In this document: positions 8,080 to 15,864 of the stretch, piece by piece
Layout: the number at the start of each line of letters is the position of its first letter
How positions within the stretch are numbered: position 1 is the stretch's first letter
Assembly: GCA_006226775.1 (NCBI GenBank)
Contig: SBGD01000041.1
Location: forward strand, 1-38,530
From: Paracoccaceae bacterium
GTDB lineage: Bacteria > Pseudomonadota > Alphaproteobacteria > Rhodobacterales > Rhodobacteraceae
Direction of reading: 5' to 3'
DNA: 38,530 bases
Program-made: the position numbers and the translations under genes
Notes under the pieces: model-generated
Database searches by the model: none
What the model saw: the letters and a program-made list of their open reading frames with translations, nothing else
Told to the model about the DNA's origin: nothing

Positions 8080-11000
8080 ATGGCCACACTCGTTCTTGGT
8101 GCCGCAGGTGCCGCCATTGGCGGCAGCATCGGCGGCGCAATTCTCGGCGTCAGCGCCGCCACCATCGGTGGCTTCATCGGCTCCACCATCGGATCGGTCG
8201 TCGACAGCTGGATCATCTCGTCGCTCGCGCCAACGCAACGCATCGAAGGCGCGCGGCTGGACAACCTGCGCCTCACCTCGGCCACCGAAGGGGCGGTGAT
8301 CCCGCGGCTCTATGGGCGCATGCGGATCGGCGGCAATATCATCTGGGCCACGGATTTTCGCGAAGAGACGAAGACCACCACGCAAGGCGGCGGCAAGGGC
8401 GGCGGCGGGGGCGGCAAGGTCAAGACCACGGAATATCTCTACTATTCGTCCTTCGCCGTGGCGCTTTGCGAGGGCTCCGAAGCCGGTCCCACAGGGACCA
8501 TTCTCTCCGGGGGAGAGAATGGAGGCGGAGGAGGCCCGGCAGGGCACGGTATCACCGGCATCGGGCGTATCTGGGCGGACGGCAAGCCGTTGGACACCAC
8601 CGGGGTTACCTGGCGCTGGTATCCGGGCGATGAAAACCAGGCGGCCGATCCGTTCATTTCCGCCAAGATGAGTGCGGCCAACACGCCTGCCTATCGCGGC
8701 ACCGCCTATGTTGTTTTCGAGGACCTTCCGCTGGGGAATTACGGCAACCGCATCCCGCAGCTGAGTTTCGAGGTTTTTCGCCCGCTCGCCGATCCCGACA
8801 CCGCCGAAGGTCTGACCCGCGCCGTCACCATGATCCCGGCCTCCGGCGAGTTCGCCGATGCCACGCAGGGCATCCGGAAGGGTGGCGGGGGATCGCAGAC
8901 CGCTGACAATCTTAACGCATTGACCGATACTGCCGACATGGTGGTGGCGCTGGACCGGTTGCAGGCCATGGCGCCGAAGGTCGAGAGCGTCAGCCTGGTG
9001 GTGTCCTGGTTTGGCGATGATCTGCGCGCCGGACACTGCCAGGTCCGGCCGAAAGTCGAACTGGCCGCCAAAAACACGACGCCACAGACATGGTCGGTCA
9101 ACGGTGTGAACCGGGCATCGGCACATCTGGTCAGTCGCGATGGTGAGGATCGACCGAACTTCGGCGGTACGCCTGCGGATTTCACGGTGGTGCAGGCAAT
9201 CCAGGAAATGAAAGCGCGCGGGCTGCGGCTGACCTTCTATCCCTTTCTGATGATGGATGTTCCGCAAGACAATACGCTGCCGAACCCGTATTCCGACAAC
9301 GCAGCCGGAACTGGCCAGCCTGCCTTTCCCTGGCGAGGGCGGATCACCTGTTCTCCGGCGGCGGGCTATTCGGGATCGGTGGACAAGGCCGCCACGGCTG
9401 CCACTCAGGTCGCGGCGCTCTTTGGCAGCGCCAGTTCCTCGGACTTTGCCATATCGGGCGAAAGCGTCAGTTGGACCGGCGCGTCCGGCGACTGGGGCCT
9501 GCGCCGGATGGTGCTGCACTACGCCCATCTCTGCGCGGCGGCGGGCGGGGTTGATGCTTTCCTGATCGGCTCGGAGATGCCGGGGCTGACGACGATCCGC
9601 TCGGATGCCTCCACCTACCCGGCGGTGCAGGCGTATCGGGATCTGCTCGCCGATGTACGCGCGATCCTTGGGGCGTCGACGAAGATTGGCTATGCGGCCG
9701 ACTGGTCGGAGTATTTCGGGCACCAGCCGAGCGATGGCAGTGGCGACGTGTTCTTCCACCTCGATCCGCTCTGGGTCGATCCGGCGATCGATTTTATCGG
9801 CATCGACAATTACATGCCGCTCTCCGACTGGCGGGATGGCTTCGAGCATGCCGATGCGGCCGACGGCTGGCCCGCGATTTATGACCGGGACTACCTGCAG
9901 GGGAACATTGCAGGCGGCGAAGGCTTCGAGTGGTTCTATGCCAGCGCTGCCGACCGCACCGCGCAGGTGCGGACGCCGATCACCGACGGCACGGCAGGAA
10001 AGCCCTGGGTGTTCCGCAACAAGGATCTGCGCGCCTGGTGGTCGAACGCACATCACAACCGCCCGGGTGGGGTGGAAAGCAGCACGCCGACCGCGTGGGT
10101 GCCGCAATCAAAACCGATCTGGTTCACCGAGCTTGGCTGCCCCGCCATCGACCGGGGCACCAATCAACCGAACGTCTTCTTCGATCCGAAGTCGTCCGAG
10201 AGCTTTACGCCGCATTTCTCGCGGGGCTGGCGGGATGACGCGATCCAGCGAGCCTATCTCGAGGCGACATATCTCTGGTGGGGGGATCCATCAAATAACC
10301 CGGGCTCGTCTGTTTACGGCGGCCGGATGGTCCACGTTCCGGAATGCGCAGCCTGGACTTGGGACGCGCGGCCTTATCCGTATTTTCCCGAACTCACCGA
10401 AGTCTGGGCCGATGGACCGAACTGGCGTCTCGGCCACTGGCTGACCGGGCGGCTTGGCGCGGTATCACTCGCGGCGCTTGTCCGTCACCTCTGCCTGCGC
10501 GCTGGAATGCCGGAGGCGAGGGTCGACGTGACCGGCCTCTGGGGTGCAGTCGAGGGCTATGCGATCGGTGCGCTGGAATCCCCGCGCGCCTCGATCACCA
10601 CGCTGTCGCGGCATTTCGGGTTTGATGCCGTCGAGACCGAGGGGGTGATGCGGTTTGTCATGCGCGGGCGCGCCGCCATGGCCAGCGTGACTCACGACGA
10701 TCTGGTCGCCCCGAACGCGGGGAGCGGGGCCCGCGACGGCGACGTTCTGGAACTCATCCGCGCGCAGGAAACCGAACTGCCCCAATCGCTGAAGTGGCAG
10801 GTGGCGCGCGCCGATGAGGATTACGACGCTGCACAGGTCGAGGCCCGGCGCATCACTGTGGACACCACCCGGATCGCCTCGGAGTCCTTCCCGATGGCGG
10901 TCCCGCCCGAGGAAGCCGAGCGCCGCTGCCGCCGTGCTCTGATGGAAGCCTGGACCGGGCGGGAAACAGCTGCATTCCGCCTGCCGCCCTCGCGGCTGGC

Positions 11001-12180
11001 ATTGGATCCAGCAGACGTCGTGACGCTGGCGCATGACGGGCGGCACATCCCGCTGCGATTGGTCTCCATAGCGGATGCCGAGGCGCGTGGGATCGAAGCT
11101 GTGCGTCAGGATCGCGAAGCCCACGACCTGCCGCCCGGATCGCCACGACCGTCATCCTTGTCGGCAGCCGTGGTGTTCGGCGCGCCCGAGGTGGTGCTGC
11201 TGGACCTGCCGCAACTCACCGAGGATCAGTCTGCGCATCGGCCTCTCGTAGCCGCGCATGCCGTGCCGTGGCCGGGCGAGATGGCGGTGTTTCGCAGCCC
11301 CTCGATGGATGGGTTCGAACTGCTGACCACATTCGGCGGCCGGGCGCGGATCGGGACACTGGTCGCAGACTTTTACGCAGGCCCCATCTCGCGCTTCGAT
11401 CTCGGCAATGCGCTGGTGGTTGATCTGCTCACCGGCACGCTGGAAAGCGTCATGGACCTGACGCTCTTCGGTGGCGCGAATGCGCTGGCCGTGGAGAGCG
11501 TGCCCGGCACTTGGGAGATCGTCCAGGCGGGCAGGGCCGATCTGATCGCCCCGGGCCGGTATCGCCTGACGCGTCTCCTGCGCGGCCAGCGTGGCACGGA
11601 AGCGGCCATGGCCGACCCGGTTCCTGCAGGCGCTCGGATCGTCGTGTTGGACGAGGCGCTGGCCTCATTGCCAATCGCCGAAGCCGATCTCGGATTGCCG
11701 TGGAACTGGCGCATTGGTCCGGCCAGCCGGTCTGTCAGTGACGAGACCTATGTCGCGCAGACTTTCACGCCTGCGGGCGTGGGTCTGCGGCCGTTTTCGG
11801 TGGCCCATGTTGAGCAGCCTTGGCGAAAACCGCGTACGCCCGGCGATCTGACGATCCGCTGGACACGGCGGTCCCGGGCCCTCTCGGCCGACAGCTGGGG
11901 CGCGGTTGAGGTGCCGCTGGCCGAGGGTGAGCAGGGACCCTGGCCCCAGTGGGGCCAGGCAAGCCCTGCGAACGAAGCCTATGAGGTCGAGATCCTCGAT
12001 GGCGCCACGGTGAAACGGGTGCTGAGCGCGACCACGACCAGTGCGATCTATTCGGCCGCCCAACAAGCTGCCGATTGGGGCGGGCTTCTCGGGCCCGGCG
12101 ACGCGCTCGACATTCGCATCTACCAGCTCTCCGCCCTCGTCGGGCGGGGTGCGCCCAAGACCGCCACGCTCTTGTTCTGA
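8080..12180 (+). CDS. GTA gp15-like tail tip/host specificity protein with TIM-barrel-like domain
   Basis: A 1366-residue protein matching the large GTA gp15 family: Gly-rich hydrophobic N-terminus (residues 1-50), the conserved segment GAVIPRLYGRMRIGGNIIWA (about 67-86), then a TIM-barrel-like central domain (about 390-800, with FIGIDNYMPLSDW and PIWFTELGCPAIDRG) and a phage-tail domain to the C-terminus (ending ALDIRIYQLSALVGRG). It is the likely baseplate hub that contacts the host and may bind or cleave a surface glycan; catalysis is unproven. Acid residues in the central part (for example IGIDNYMP and TELGCP) sit where glycosidase-like folds place theirs. Two hairpin-rich insertions lie within it (8476-8550 and 11926-11973). 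The gene starts 9 bp after the NlpC stop. Confidence 0.9.
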   Translation: MATLVLGAAGAAIGGSIGGAILGVSAATIGGFIGSTIGSVVDSWIISSLAPTQRIEGARLDNLRLTSATEGAVIPRLYGRMRIGGNIIWATDFREETKTTTQGGGKGGGGGGKVKTTEYLYYSSFAVALCEGSEAGPTGTILSGGENGGGGGPAGHGITGIGRIWADGKPLDTTGVTWRWYPGDENQAADPFISAKMSAANTPAYRGTAYVVFEDLPLGNYGNRIPQLSFEVFRPLADPDTAEGLTRAVTMIPASGEFADATQGIRKGGGGSQTADNLNALTDTADMVVALDRLQAMAPKVESVSLVVSWFGDDLRAGHCQVRPKVELAAKNTTPQTWSVNGVNRASAHLVSRDGEDRPNFGGTPADFTVVQAIQEMKARGLRLTFYPFLMMDVPQDNTLPNPYSDNAAGTGQPAFPWRGRITCSPAAGYSGSVDKAATAATQVAALFGSASSSDFAISGESVSWTGASGDWGLRRMVLHYAHLCAAAGGVDAFLIGSEMPGLTTIRSDASTYPAVQAYRDLLADVRAILGASTKIGYAADWSEYFGHQPSDGSGDVFFHLDPLWVDPAIDFIGIDNYMPLSDWRDGFEHADAADGWPAIYDRDYLQGNIAGGEGFEWFYASAADRTAQVRTPITDGTAGKPWVFRNKDLRAWWSNAHHNRPGGVESSTPTAWVPQSKPIWFTELGCPAIDRGTNQPNVFFDPKSSESFTPHFSRGWRDDAIQRAYLEATYLWWGDPSNNPGSSVYGGRMVHVPECAAWTWDARPYPYFPELTEVWADGPNWRLGHWLTGRLGAVSLAALVRHLCLRAGMPEARVDVTGLWGAVEGYAIGALESPRASITTLSRHFGFDAVETEGVMRFVMRGRAAMASVTHDDLVAPNAGSGARDGDVLELIRAQETELPQSLKWQVARADEDYDAAQVEARRITVDTTRIASESFPMAVPPEEAERRCRRALMEAWTGRETAAFRLPPSRLALDPADVVTLAHDGRHIPLRLVSIADAEARGIEAVRQDREAHDLPPGSPRPSSLSAAVVFGAPEVVLLDLPQLTEDQSAHRPLVAAHAVPWPGEMAVFRSPSMDGFELLTTFGGRARIGTLVADFYAGPISRFDLGNALVVDLLTGTLESVMDLTLFGGANALAVESVPGTWEIVQAGRADLIAPGRYRLTRLLRGQRGTEAAMADPVPAGARIVVLDEALASLPIAEADLGLPWNWRIGPASRSVSDETYVAQTFTPAGVGLRPFSVAHVEQPWRKPRTPGDLTIRWTRRSRALSADSWGAVEVPLAEGEQGPWPQWGQASPANEAYEVEILDGATVKRVLSATTTSAIYSAAQQAADWGGLLGPGDALDIRIYQLSALVGRGAPKTATLLF
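8476..8550 (+). repeat. In-frame 75-bp hairpin-rich insertion in the gp15-like gene
   Basis: Between codons for ALCEG and ITGIGRIWADG lies a 25-codon segment rich in Gly (TILSGGENGGGGG). It holds GGTCCC-ACA-GGGACC (8485-8499), directly abutting a perfect 11-bp hairpin, 8498-8508 (CCATTCTCTCC) with 8512-8522, loop GGG, and a short GCCC/GGGC pair at 8534-8545. As I remember relatives, CEG is followed almost at once by a GIGR-WADG block, so this looks inserted. Confidence 0.75.
11926..11973 (+). repeat. In-frame 48-bp hairpin-rich insertion near the 3' end of the gp15-like gene
   Basis: Between codons for EVPLAE and EAYEVEILDG lie about 16 codons (GEQGPWPQWGQASPAN). They carry CAGGG-A-CCCTG (11932-11942) overlapping a perfect 9-bp hairpin, 11939-11947 (CCTGGCCCC) with 11951-11959, loop AGT. 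Related proteins as I recall them pass from VPL to the EAY strand with few residues, so this is probably an insertion; the exact ends are uncertain. Confidence 0.6.
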
Positions 12181-12191
12181 AGGCCTTTCCC

Positions 12192-13268
12192 ATGTCCGAC
12201 GCCACGACCCATCTCCTGCTCCCCCACATTCTCGCGGCGCAGGCCCAAAAGCATGTCACCCACAACGAGGCGCTGCGGCTGCTCGACGGGCTCGTGCAGC
12301 TTTCCGTCCTTGATCGCGATCTGGCAGCACCCCCGGCAGACCCGGCGGACGGCGACCGCTACATCGTCGGCTCGGGCGCGACGGGTGACTGGGCGGGCTG
12401 GGACCTTAACGTGGCATTGTTCACCGATGGGGCATGGCTTCGCCTGCCACCCCGCACCGGCTGGCGCGCATGGGTCGAGGACGAAGACCTGCTGCTGGTC
12501 TACGACGGTGCGGGGTGGATCGGCACAACCCCGGCGGCGCTGCAGAATCTTGCGCTGCTCGGGCTGGGCACGACCGCCGATGCCGCCAACCCGTTCTCCG
12601 CGAAGCTGAATGCCGCGCTCTGGACAGCCAAGACCGTGGCCGAAGGCGGGACCGGCGATCTGTTCTACACCATGAACAAGGAGGCTGCGGGCGACGATCT
12701 CGGGCTGACACTCCAGACCAACTTCGTGACCAAGGCGCTTGTGGGGCTATTCGGCTCCGACCGCTTCCGCCTTGCGGTCTCGGCCGACGGCAGCACCTTC
12801 TTCGACGGACTGAGCGTCGGCAACGCCACCGGCATCGTCGACCAGCCCCGGCTCCCGCGGTTCAAGGCCTGGACGAACTACGACAACTATATCGGCGTTG
12901 GGACCTGGACCAAGATCGGTCTCAACAATACCGACTATAACGATCAGGGCGCGTTCGACGCCACGAACAACCACTTCGTCGCCCCGGTGGACGGCACATA
13001 TCTGTTCGGCGCGACGCTGCTCTACAAGATCAATGCCAGTACAACGGCCCGCATGCGCGGGCGGCTCGTGCTGAACGGTATCAGCGAAATCCGGGGCTCC
13101 TTCGGGGAGGTCAGCGGCGATCACGTCTCTGAAGCTACGGCTCTCTGGTTGCAGACCATGGTGCCGCTGAGTGCAGGCGACACCGTCGAGTTGCAGGGCG
13201 ATTTCCGGGTCGCAGATGGGTATTTTGCGGCCGACCACACGTCCTTCTGGGGCTGCAAGGTCGGCTGA
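12192..13268 (+). CDS. DUF2793 tail fibre-like protein with C1q-like C-terminal domain
   Basis: A 358-residue protein. Residues 1-115 are the DUF2793 domain found after gp15-like genes in alphaproteobacterial phages (LLLPHILAAQAQKHVTHNEA, then DGDRYIVGSGATGDWAG). The last 135 residues look like a C1q/TNF-like jelly roll (GAFDATNNHFVAPVDGTYLF, then LVLNGISEIRG and LSAGDTVELQGDFRVADGYF), a fold used for trimeric binding tips. Likely a structural or receptor-binding fibre. The start is the ATG at 12192, after the gp15 stop at 12180; a longer upstream frame overlaps gp15 and looks spurious. Confidence 0.8.
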   Translation: MSDATTHLLLPHILAAQAQKHVTHNEALRLLDGLVQLSVLDRDLAAPPADPADGDRYIVGSGATGDWAGWDLNVALFTDGAWLRLPPRTGWRAWVEDEDLLLVYDGAGWIGTTPAALQNLALLGLGTTADAANPFSAKLNAALWTAKTVAEGGTGDLFYTMNKEAAGDDLGLTLQTNFVTKALVGLFGSDRFRLAVSADGSTFFDGLSVGNATGIVDQPRLPRFKAWTNYDNYIGVGTWTKIGLNNTDYNDQGAFDATNNHFVAPVDGTYLFGATLLYKINASTTARMRGRLVLNGISEIRGSFGEVSGDHVSEATALWLQTMVPLSAGDTVELQGDFRVADGYFAADHTSFWGCKVG

Positions 13269-13286
13269 GCGGCGGGAGGATTTCTA

Positions 13287-13577
13287 ATGACACCACCCCG
13301 ATCCGATCAGGGCTTCGTGCGCATGCCAGACGCCGAGTTTGAGGCCATGCTGGCACGCGCTGCTGAGAAAGGTGCCAAGCGCGCACTCGCCGATGTTGGC
13401 CTCGATGGCGACGAAGCGGCGCTCGATATTCGGGATTTGCGCTCGCTACTGGACTGCATTCGGTTGGTCCGTCGCACGGCAATGCAGACTGCGGTTCGCA
13501 TGATTACGACCGGCGTGATGCTGGCGCTGCTCGCGGGTATCGCCATCAAGCTCAAGATATTCGGCGGCAGTCCCTAG
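13287..13577 (+). CDS. DUF6127-like small phage membrane protein
   Basis: A 96-residue protein with a charged N-terminal part (FVRMPDAEFEAMLARAAEKG), the segment DIRDLRSLLDCIRLVRRTAM and one C-terminal membrane segment (about residues 72-92, VMLALLAGIAIKLKIF). It lies between the fibre gene and the lysis genes, so a holin or holin-associated role is possible, but the single C-terminal helix is not diagnostic. A clear GGAGG ribosome-binding site precedes the ATG, and the gene is followed by a strong terminator. Confidence 0.7.
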   Translation: MTPPRSDQGFVRMPDAEFEAMLARAAEKGAKRALADVGLDGDEAALDIRDLRSLLDCIRLVRRTAMQTAVRMITTGVMLALLAGIAIKLKIFGGSP

Positions 13578-13609
13578 CTGCGCCCCATCCCAACCAATCG
13601 GCCCAACCG

Positions 13610-13632
13610 ACCCGCCTCGAGGCGGGTTTTTT
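13610..13632 (+). terminator. Rho-independent terminator
   Basis: A perfect stem CCCGCC-TCGA-GGCGGG (13611-13626) is followed at once by six T. It lies between the DUF6127-like gene and the M15 peptidase gene and probably ends the long tail transcript, although read-through could feed the lysis genes that begin 19 bp later. Confidence 0.9.
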
Positions 13633-13650
13633 CATTTCCGGAGGACTCCC

Positions 13651-14325
13651 ATGACCACGACTTTCCACCGCCACTGGCGCGACGTGCCTGAGAGCGCCTG
13701 GCGCTGGCCCAACTTCTCCCCCGCCGAGATTGCGTGCCGCGGCACCGGCAAACTGCTGATCAACGGACCAGCACTGGACAAGCTGCAGGCGTTGCGCGAC
13801 CGGCTGGGCAAGCCGCTGATCGTCCGCTCCGCCTATCGCAGCCCGGAGCACAACCGCGCTGTCGGCGGCGCGCTGCGGTCGAAGCATATGGACGGCGCGG
13901 CCTTCGATATCGCCATGACGAACCATGACCCGGTTGCATTCGAGGCGGCGGCGCGGGCCGTCGGGTTCCTCGGGTTTGGCTTCTATCCACGCTCGGGGTT
14001 CATCCATATCGATCTCGGCCCTGCGCGCCAATGGGGTGAGCGCTTCCCGGTCCGCGCGACAGCCTTTGCTGCGGAAACTCAGCCAGCGCGCGAGGTTTTG
14101 GCCGAAAGCCGCACAATGAAGGGTGGCGGGGCAGCGGGTGTCGCGACATTTGGCGCGGCAGGTGTCGAGGTCGCGCAGAGCGTCCTGGCCGAGACCCAGA
14201 CTGCCGTCCTGCCGCTCGTGCCATATCTCGACACGCTCCGTTGGGTGTTCATCGTGGTGGCGCTCGGTGGCATCGCGGTCACGATCTACGCCCGGCTCGA
14301 CGATTGGAAACGGGGGCAGCGATGA
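13651..14325 (+). CDS. Phage endolysin-like M15 family peptidase with C-terminal membrane segment
   Basis: A 224-residue protein. Residues 20-130 form an M15-type D-Ala-D-Ala carboxypeptidase domain: zinc ligands are visible in SKHMDGAAFDI (His and Asp, about residues 75-85) and GFIHIDLG (His, about residue 114), with RSAYRSPEHN just before. It should cut the stem peptide of peptidoglycan for lysis or, alternatively, act in the virion. The C-terminal region has a membrane segment (TLRWVFIVVALGGIAVTIYA), unusual for a soluble endolysin and suggestive of membrane tethering. GGAGG-type ribosome-binding site; the stop overlaps the next start (ATGA). Confidence 0.85.
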   Translation: MTTTFHRHWRDVPESAWRWPNFSPAEIACRGTGKLLINGPALDKLQALRDRLGKPLIVRSAYRSPEHNRAVGGALRSKHMDGAAFDIAMTNHDPVAFEAAARAVGFLGFGFYPRSGFIHIDLGPARQWGERFPVRATAFAAETQPAREVLAESRTMKGGGAAGVATFGAAGVEVAQSVLAETQTAVLPLVPYLDTLRWVFIVVALGGIAVTIYARLDDWKRGQR

Positions 14326-14579
14326 TCGCGACCATTTTCGGCGGGATCGCAGCCACCCCTTGGGCGAGGTCCACGCTGCGCTACAGCGCAATTGCGATCG
14401 CGATCGTTCTGTTTCTGCTGTCGATCCGCCGCTCCGGTGAACGCGTAGGCCGGATCGCTGAACGTCTCGAAACCACGGAGAAAGCCAATGACATTCAACG
14501 CCGAATGCTGGAGGCGGCGGCTCGTCGTCCTCGCAATCGCGACGAGCTTGTTGACTGGCTGCGCGACGGCGGGTTTTGA
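14322..14579 (+). CDS. Small membrane protein, candidate inner-membrane spanin (Rz-like)
   Basis: An 85-residue protein with one N-terminal membrane segment (about residues 18-36, YSAIAIAIVLFLLSIRR) followed by a charged helical region with a coiled-coil look (GERVGRIAERLETTEKANDI). That layout, its place after the endolysin, and the lipoprotein gene overlapping its 3' end in another frame match an Rz-type i-spanin. Spanins join inner and outer membranes in the last step of lysis of Gram-negative hosts. No sequence family could be assigned, so the call depends on architecture. Confidence 0.7.
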   Translation: MIATIFGGIAATPWARSTLRYSAIAIAIVLFLLSIRRSGERVGRIAERLETTEKANDIQRRMLEAAARRPRNRDELVDWLRDGGF

Positions 14580-14745
14580 AGCGAACGGCCTGTCAGCATG
14601 TCCGCCGGTCGTGGAATACAGCCGCGGGTTTCAGGCGCAGGCGGCCGAAGAATTGGCGATGCTGCCGGACGGATCGGCCATTGTCGAGATGATGGCCGAC
14701 TATGCAGTGATGCGCGATCAGACGCGCGCGTGCGGGGCGCGATGA
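14488..14745 (+). CDS. Small lipoprotein, candidate outer-membrane spanin (Rz1-like)
   Basis: An 85-residue protein with a signal peptide and lipobox (ATSLLTGC, cleavage before Cys at about residue 25). Its first 92 bases overlap the i-spanin candidate in a different frame, the classic partly embedded Rz/Rz1 arrangement. The mature part is about 60 residues and carries two further Cys (SACPPV and TRACGAR). It lacks the strong Pro-richness of lambda Rz1 but fits the length and position. This is the last recognisable phage gene before bacterial genes. Confidence 0.7.
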   Translation: MTFNAECWRRRLVVLAIATSLLTGCATAGFEANGLSACPPVVEYSRGFQAQAAEELAMLPDGSAIVEMMADYAVMRDQTRACGAR

Positions 14746-14790
14746 AATTCCGCCCACCAGTCGATGGTGATTGCTTCCAGAAATGGGCGC

Positions 14791-14814
14791 AATTATCGTG
14801 ATTCAACGATCATT
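14791..14814. promoter_or_regulatory. Candidate LysR operator upstream of the regulator gene
   Basis: Imperfect inverted repeat AATTATCGT-N6-ACGATCATT (8 of 9 pairs), containing an ATCGT-N6-ACGAT core of the T-N11-A type favoured by LysR proteins. It ends 18 bp before the LysR start and could mediate autoregulation. Confidence 0.45.
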
Positions 14815-14832
14815 GATGCCTCTGGGGGAGAA

Positions 14833-15744
14833 ATGGACCGTCTTGAGTGCGACCGGATGTTTCTCGCCGTCATGGAAGCGGGCAGCTTTACCGGGGCAGC
14901 GGCAAAGCTTGGCACCAGTTCCGGCCAGGCGTCCAAACTGCTGTCGCGGCTGGAGGGTGAACTCGGCGTTCGGCTGCTCAACCGCACGACGCGATCCGTC
15001 TCGCCGACGGAGGCCGGCAGGGCATACTTTGATCGGCTGAAACCACTCGTTGATGAACTCGAAGCCCTGGACCTCGACATCCGCAACATCTCGCAGTCCC
15101 CGCGTGGGCGGCTGCGACTGACGGCGCCCCTGACGTTCGGCACGCTCGAACTGGCTCCCGCGCTCAATGCGTTCGCCGCCCTCTATCCGGAAATCGAACT
15201 CGACGTCAGTTTTTCGGATCGGGTGGTCAACGTGGTCGATGAAGGTTTCGACCTTGCCATTCGGGTTGGTCGGCCCGGCGATTCCAGCCTGATCATCCGC
15301 AAGCTTTGCGCCGTCCGCATCGTGGTGGTGGCCGCAGCGTCCTATCTCGAGAAGCGTGGAACGCCGAAAGAACCTTCCGATCTGGCGCATCACGCCTGCA
15401 TTATCGACACCAACTTTCGCGAGCCGAACCGGTGGCCTTTCAGGACGCGGGACGGTGATGTGGAGGCGGTGAATGTCTCGGGCCGTATCCGCTACTCGAA
15501 TGCGGAAGCCTGTCTTCAGGCTGCGGTCCTGGGACTGGGGATCGCCTGCGTCCCGGCCTTCGTGGCGGCGGATGCGTTGAGATCCGGCGAGGTGACGCGC
15601 CTTCTTTCGCCCTTCGAGACGGAGCCCTACGACGTGCACGTTCTTTATCCCCACAACCGGCACCTCGCCGCAAAGGTACGCTTGCTCGTCAACTTTTTGG
15701 CCGAGCGGTACAGACAGACACCGCACTGGGAGCAAGGATGGTGA
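14833..15744 (+). CDS. LysR-family transcriptional regulator
   Basis: A 303-residue regulator. Residues 1-60 form the winged helix-turn-helix (MFLAVMEAGSFTGAAAKLG, then LLSRLEGELGVRLLNRTTR); the rest is the periplasmic-binding-like inducer domain (RGRLRLTAPLTFGTLEL, EGFDLAIRVGRPGDSSLI, GLGIACVPAFVAADAL). The ATG at 14833 is chosen because GGGGGAG precedes it and the protein then begins as relatives do. It stands directly ahead of DoxX and VOC genes on the same strand, with a strong inverted repeat between, so it probably controls them in response to an aromatic or quinone compound. Confidence 0.9.
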   Translation: MDRLECDRMFLAVMEAGSFTGAAAKLGTSSGQASKLLSRLEGELGVRLLNRTTRSVSPTEAGRAYFDRLKPLVDELEALDLDIRNISQSPRGRLRLTAPLTFGTLELAPALNAFAALYPEIELDVSFSDRVVNVVDEGFDLAIRVGRPGDSSLIIRKLCAVRIVVVAAASYLEKRGTPKEPSDLAHHACIIDTNFREPNRWPFRTRDGDVEAVNVSGRIRYSNAEACLQAAVLGLGIACVPAFVAADALRSGEVTRLLSPFETEPYDVHVLYPHNRHLAAKVRLLVNFLAERYRQTPHWEQGW

Positions 15745-15755
15745 CCATTCCATCC

Positions 15756-15782
15756 GATTTGGAATCAATCATCTTCCAAATC
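15756..15782. promoter_or_regulatory. Candidate LysR operator upstream of the DoxX gene
   Basis: A perfect 9-bp inverted repeat, GATTTGGAA and TTCCAAATC, separated by 9 bp. It lies in the 120-bp gap between lysR and doxX and fits a LysR recognition site for the downstream DoxX-VOC transcript. Confidence 0.6.
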
Positions 15783-15864
15783 CCCAGATTATCATTCGGA
15801 TGCATCGGGGTCATCTTCTCCTCACAGACATCGCGCCATTGCGCCCCCTTCGAGGAAAACCGAC

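Noticed and set aside
7537-10107. An 856-codon open frame on the - strand opposite the gp15-like gene
   Set aside because: Composition is typical of a GC-rich shadow frame (Arg, Gly, His, Pro), with no domain; the + strand gene is clear.
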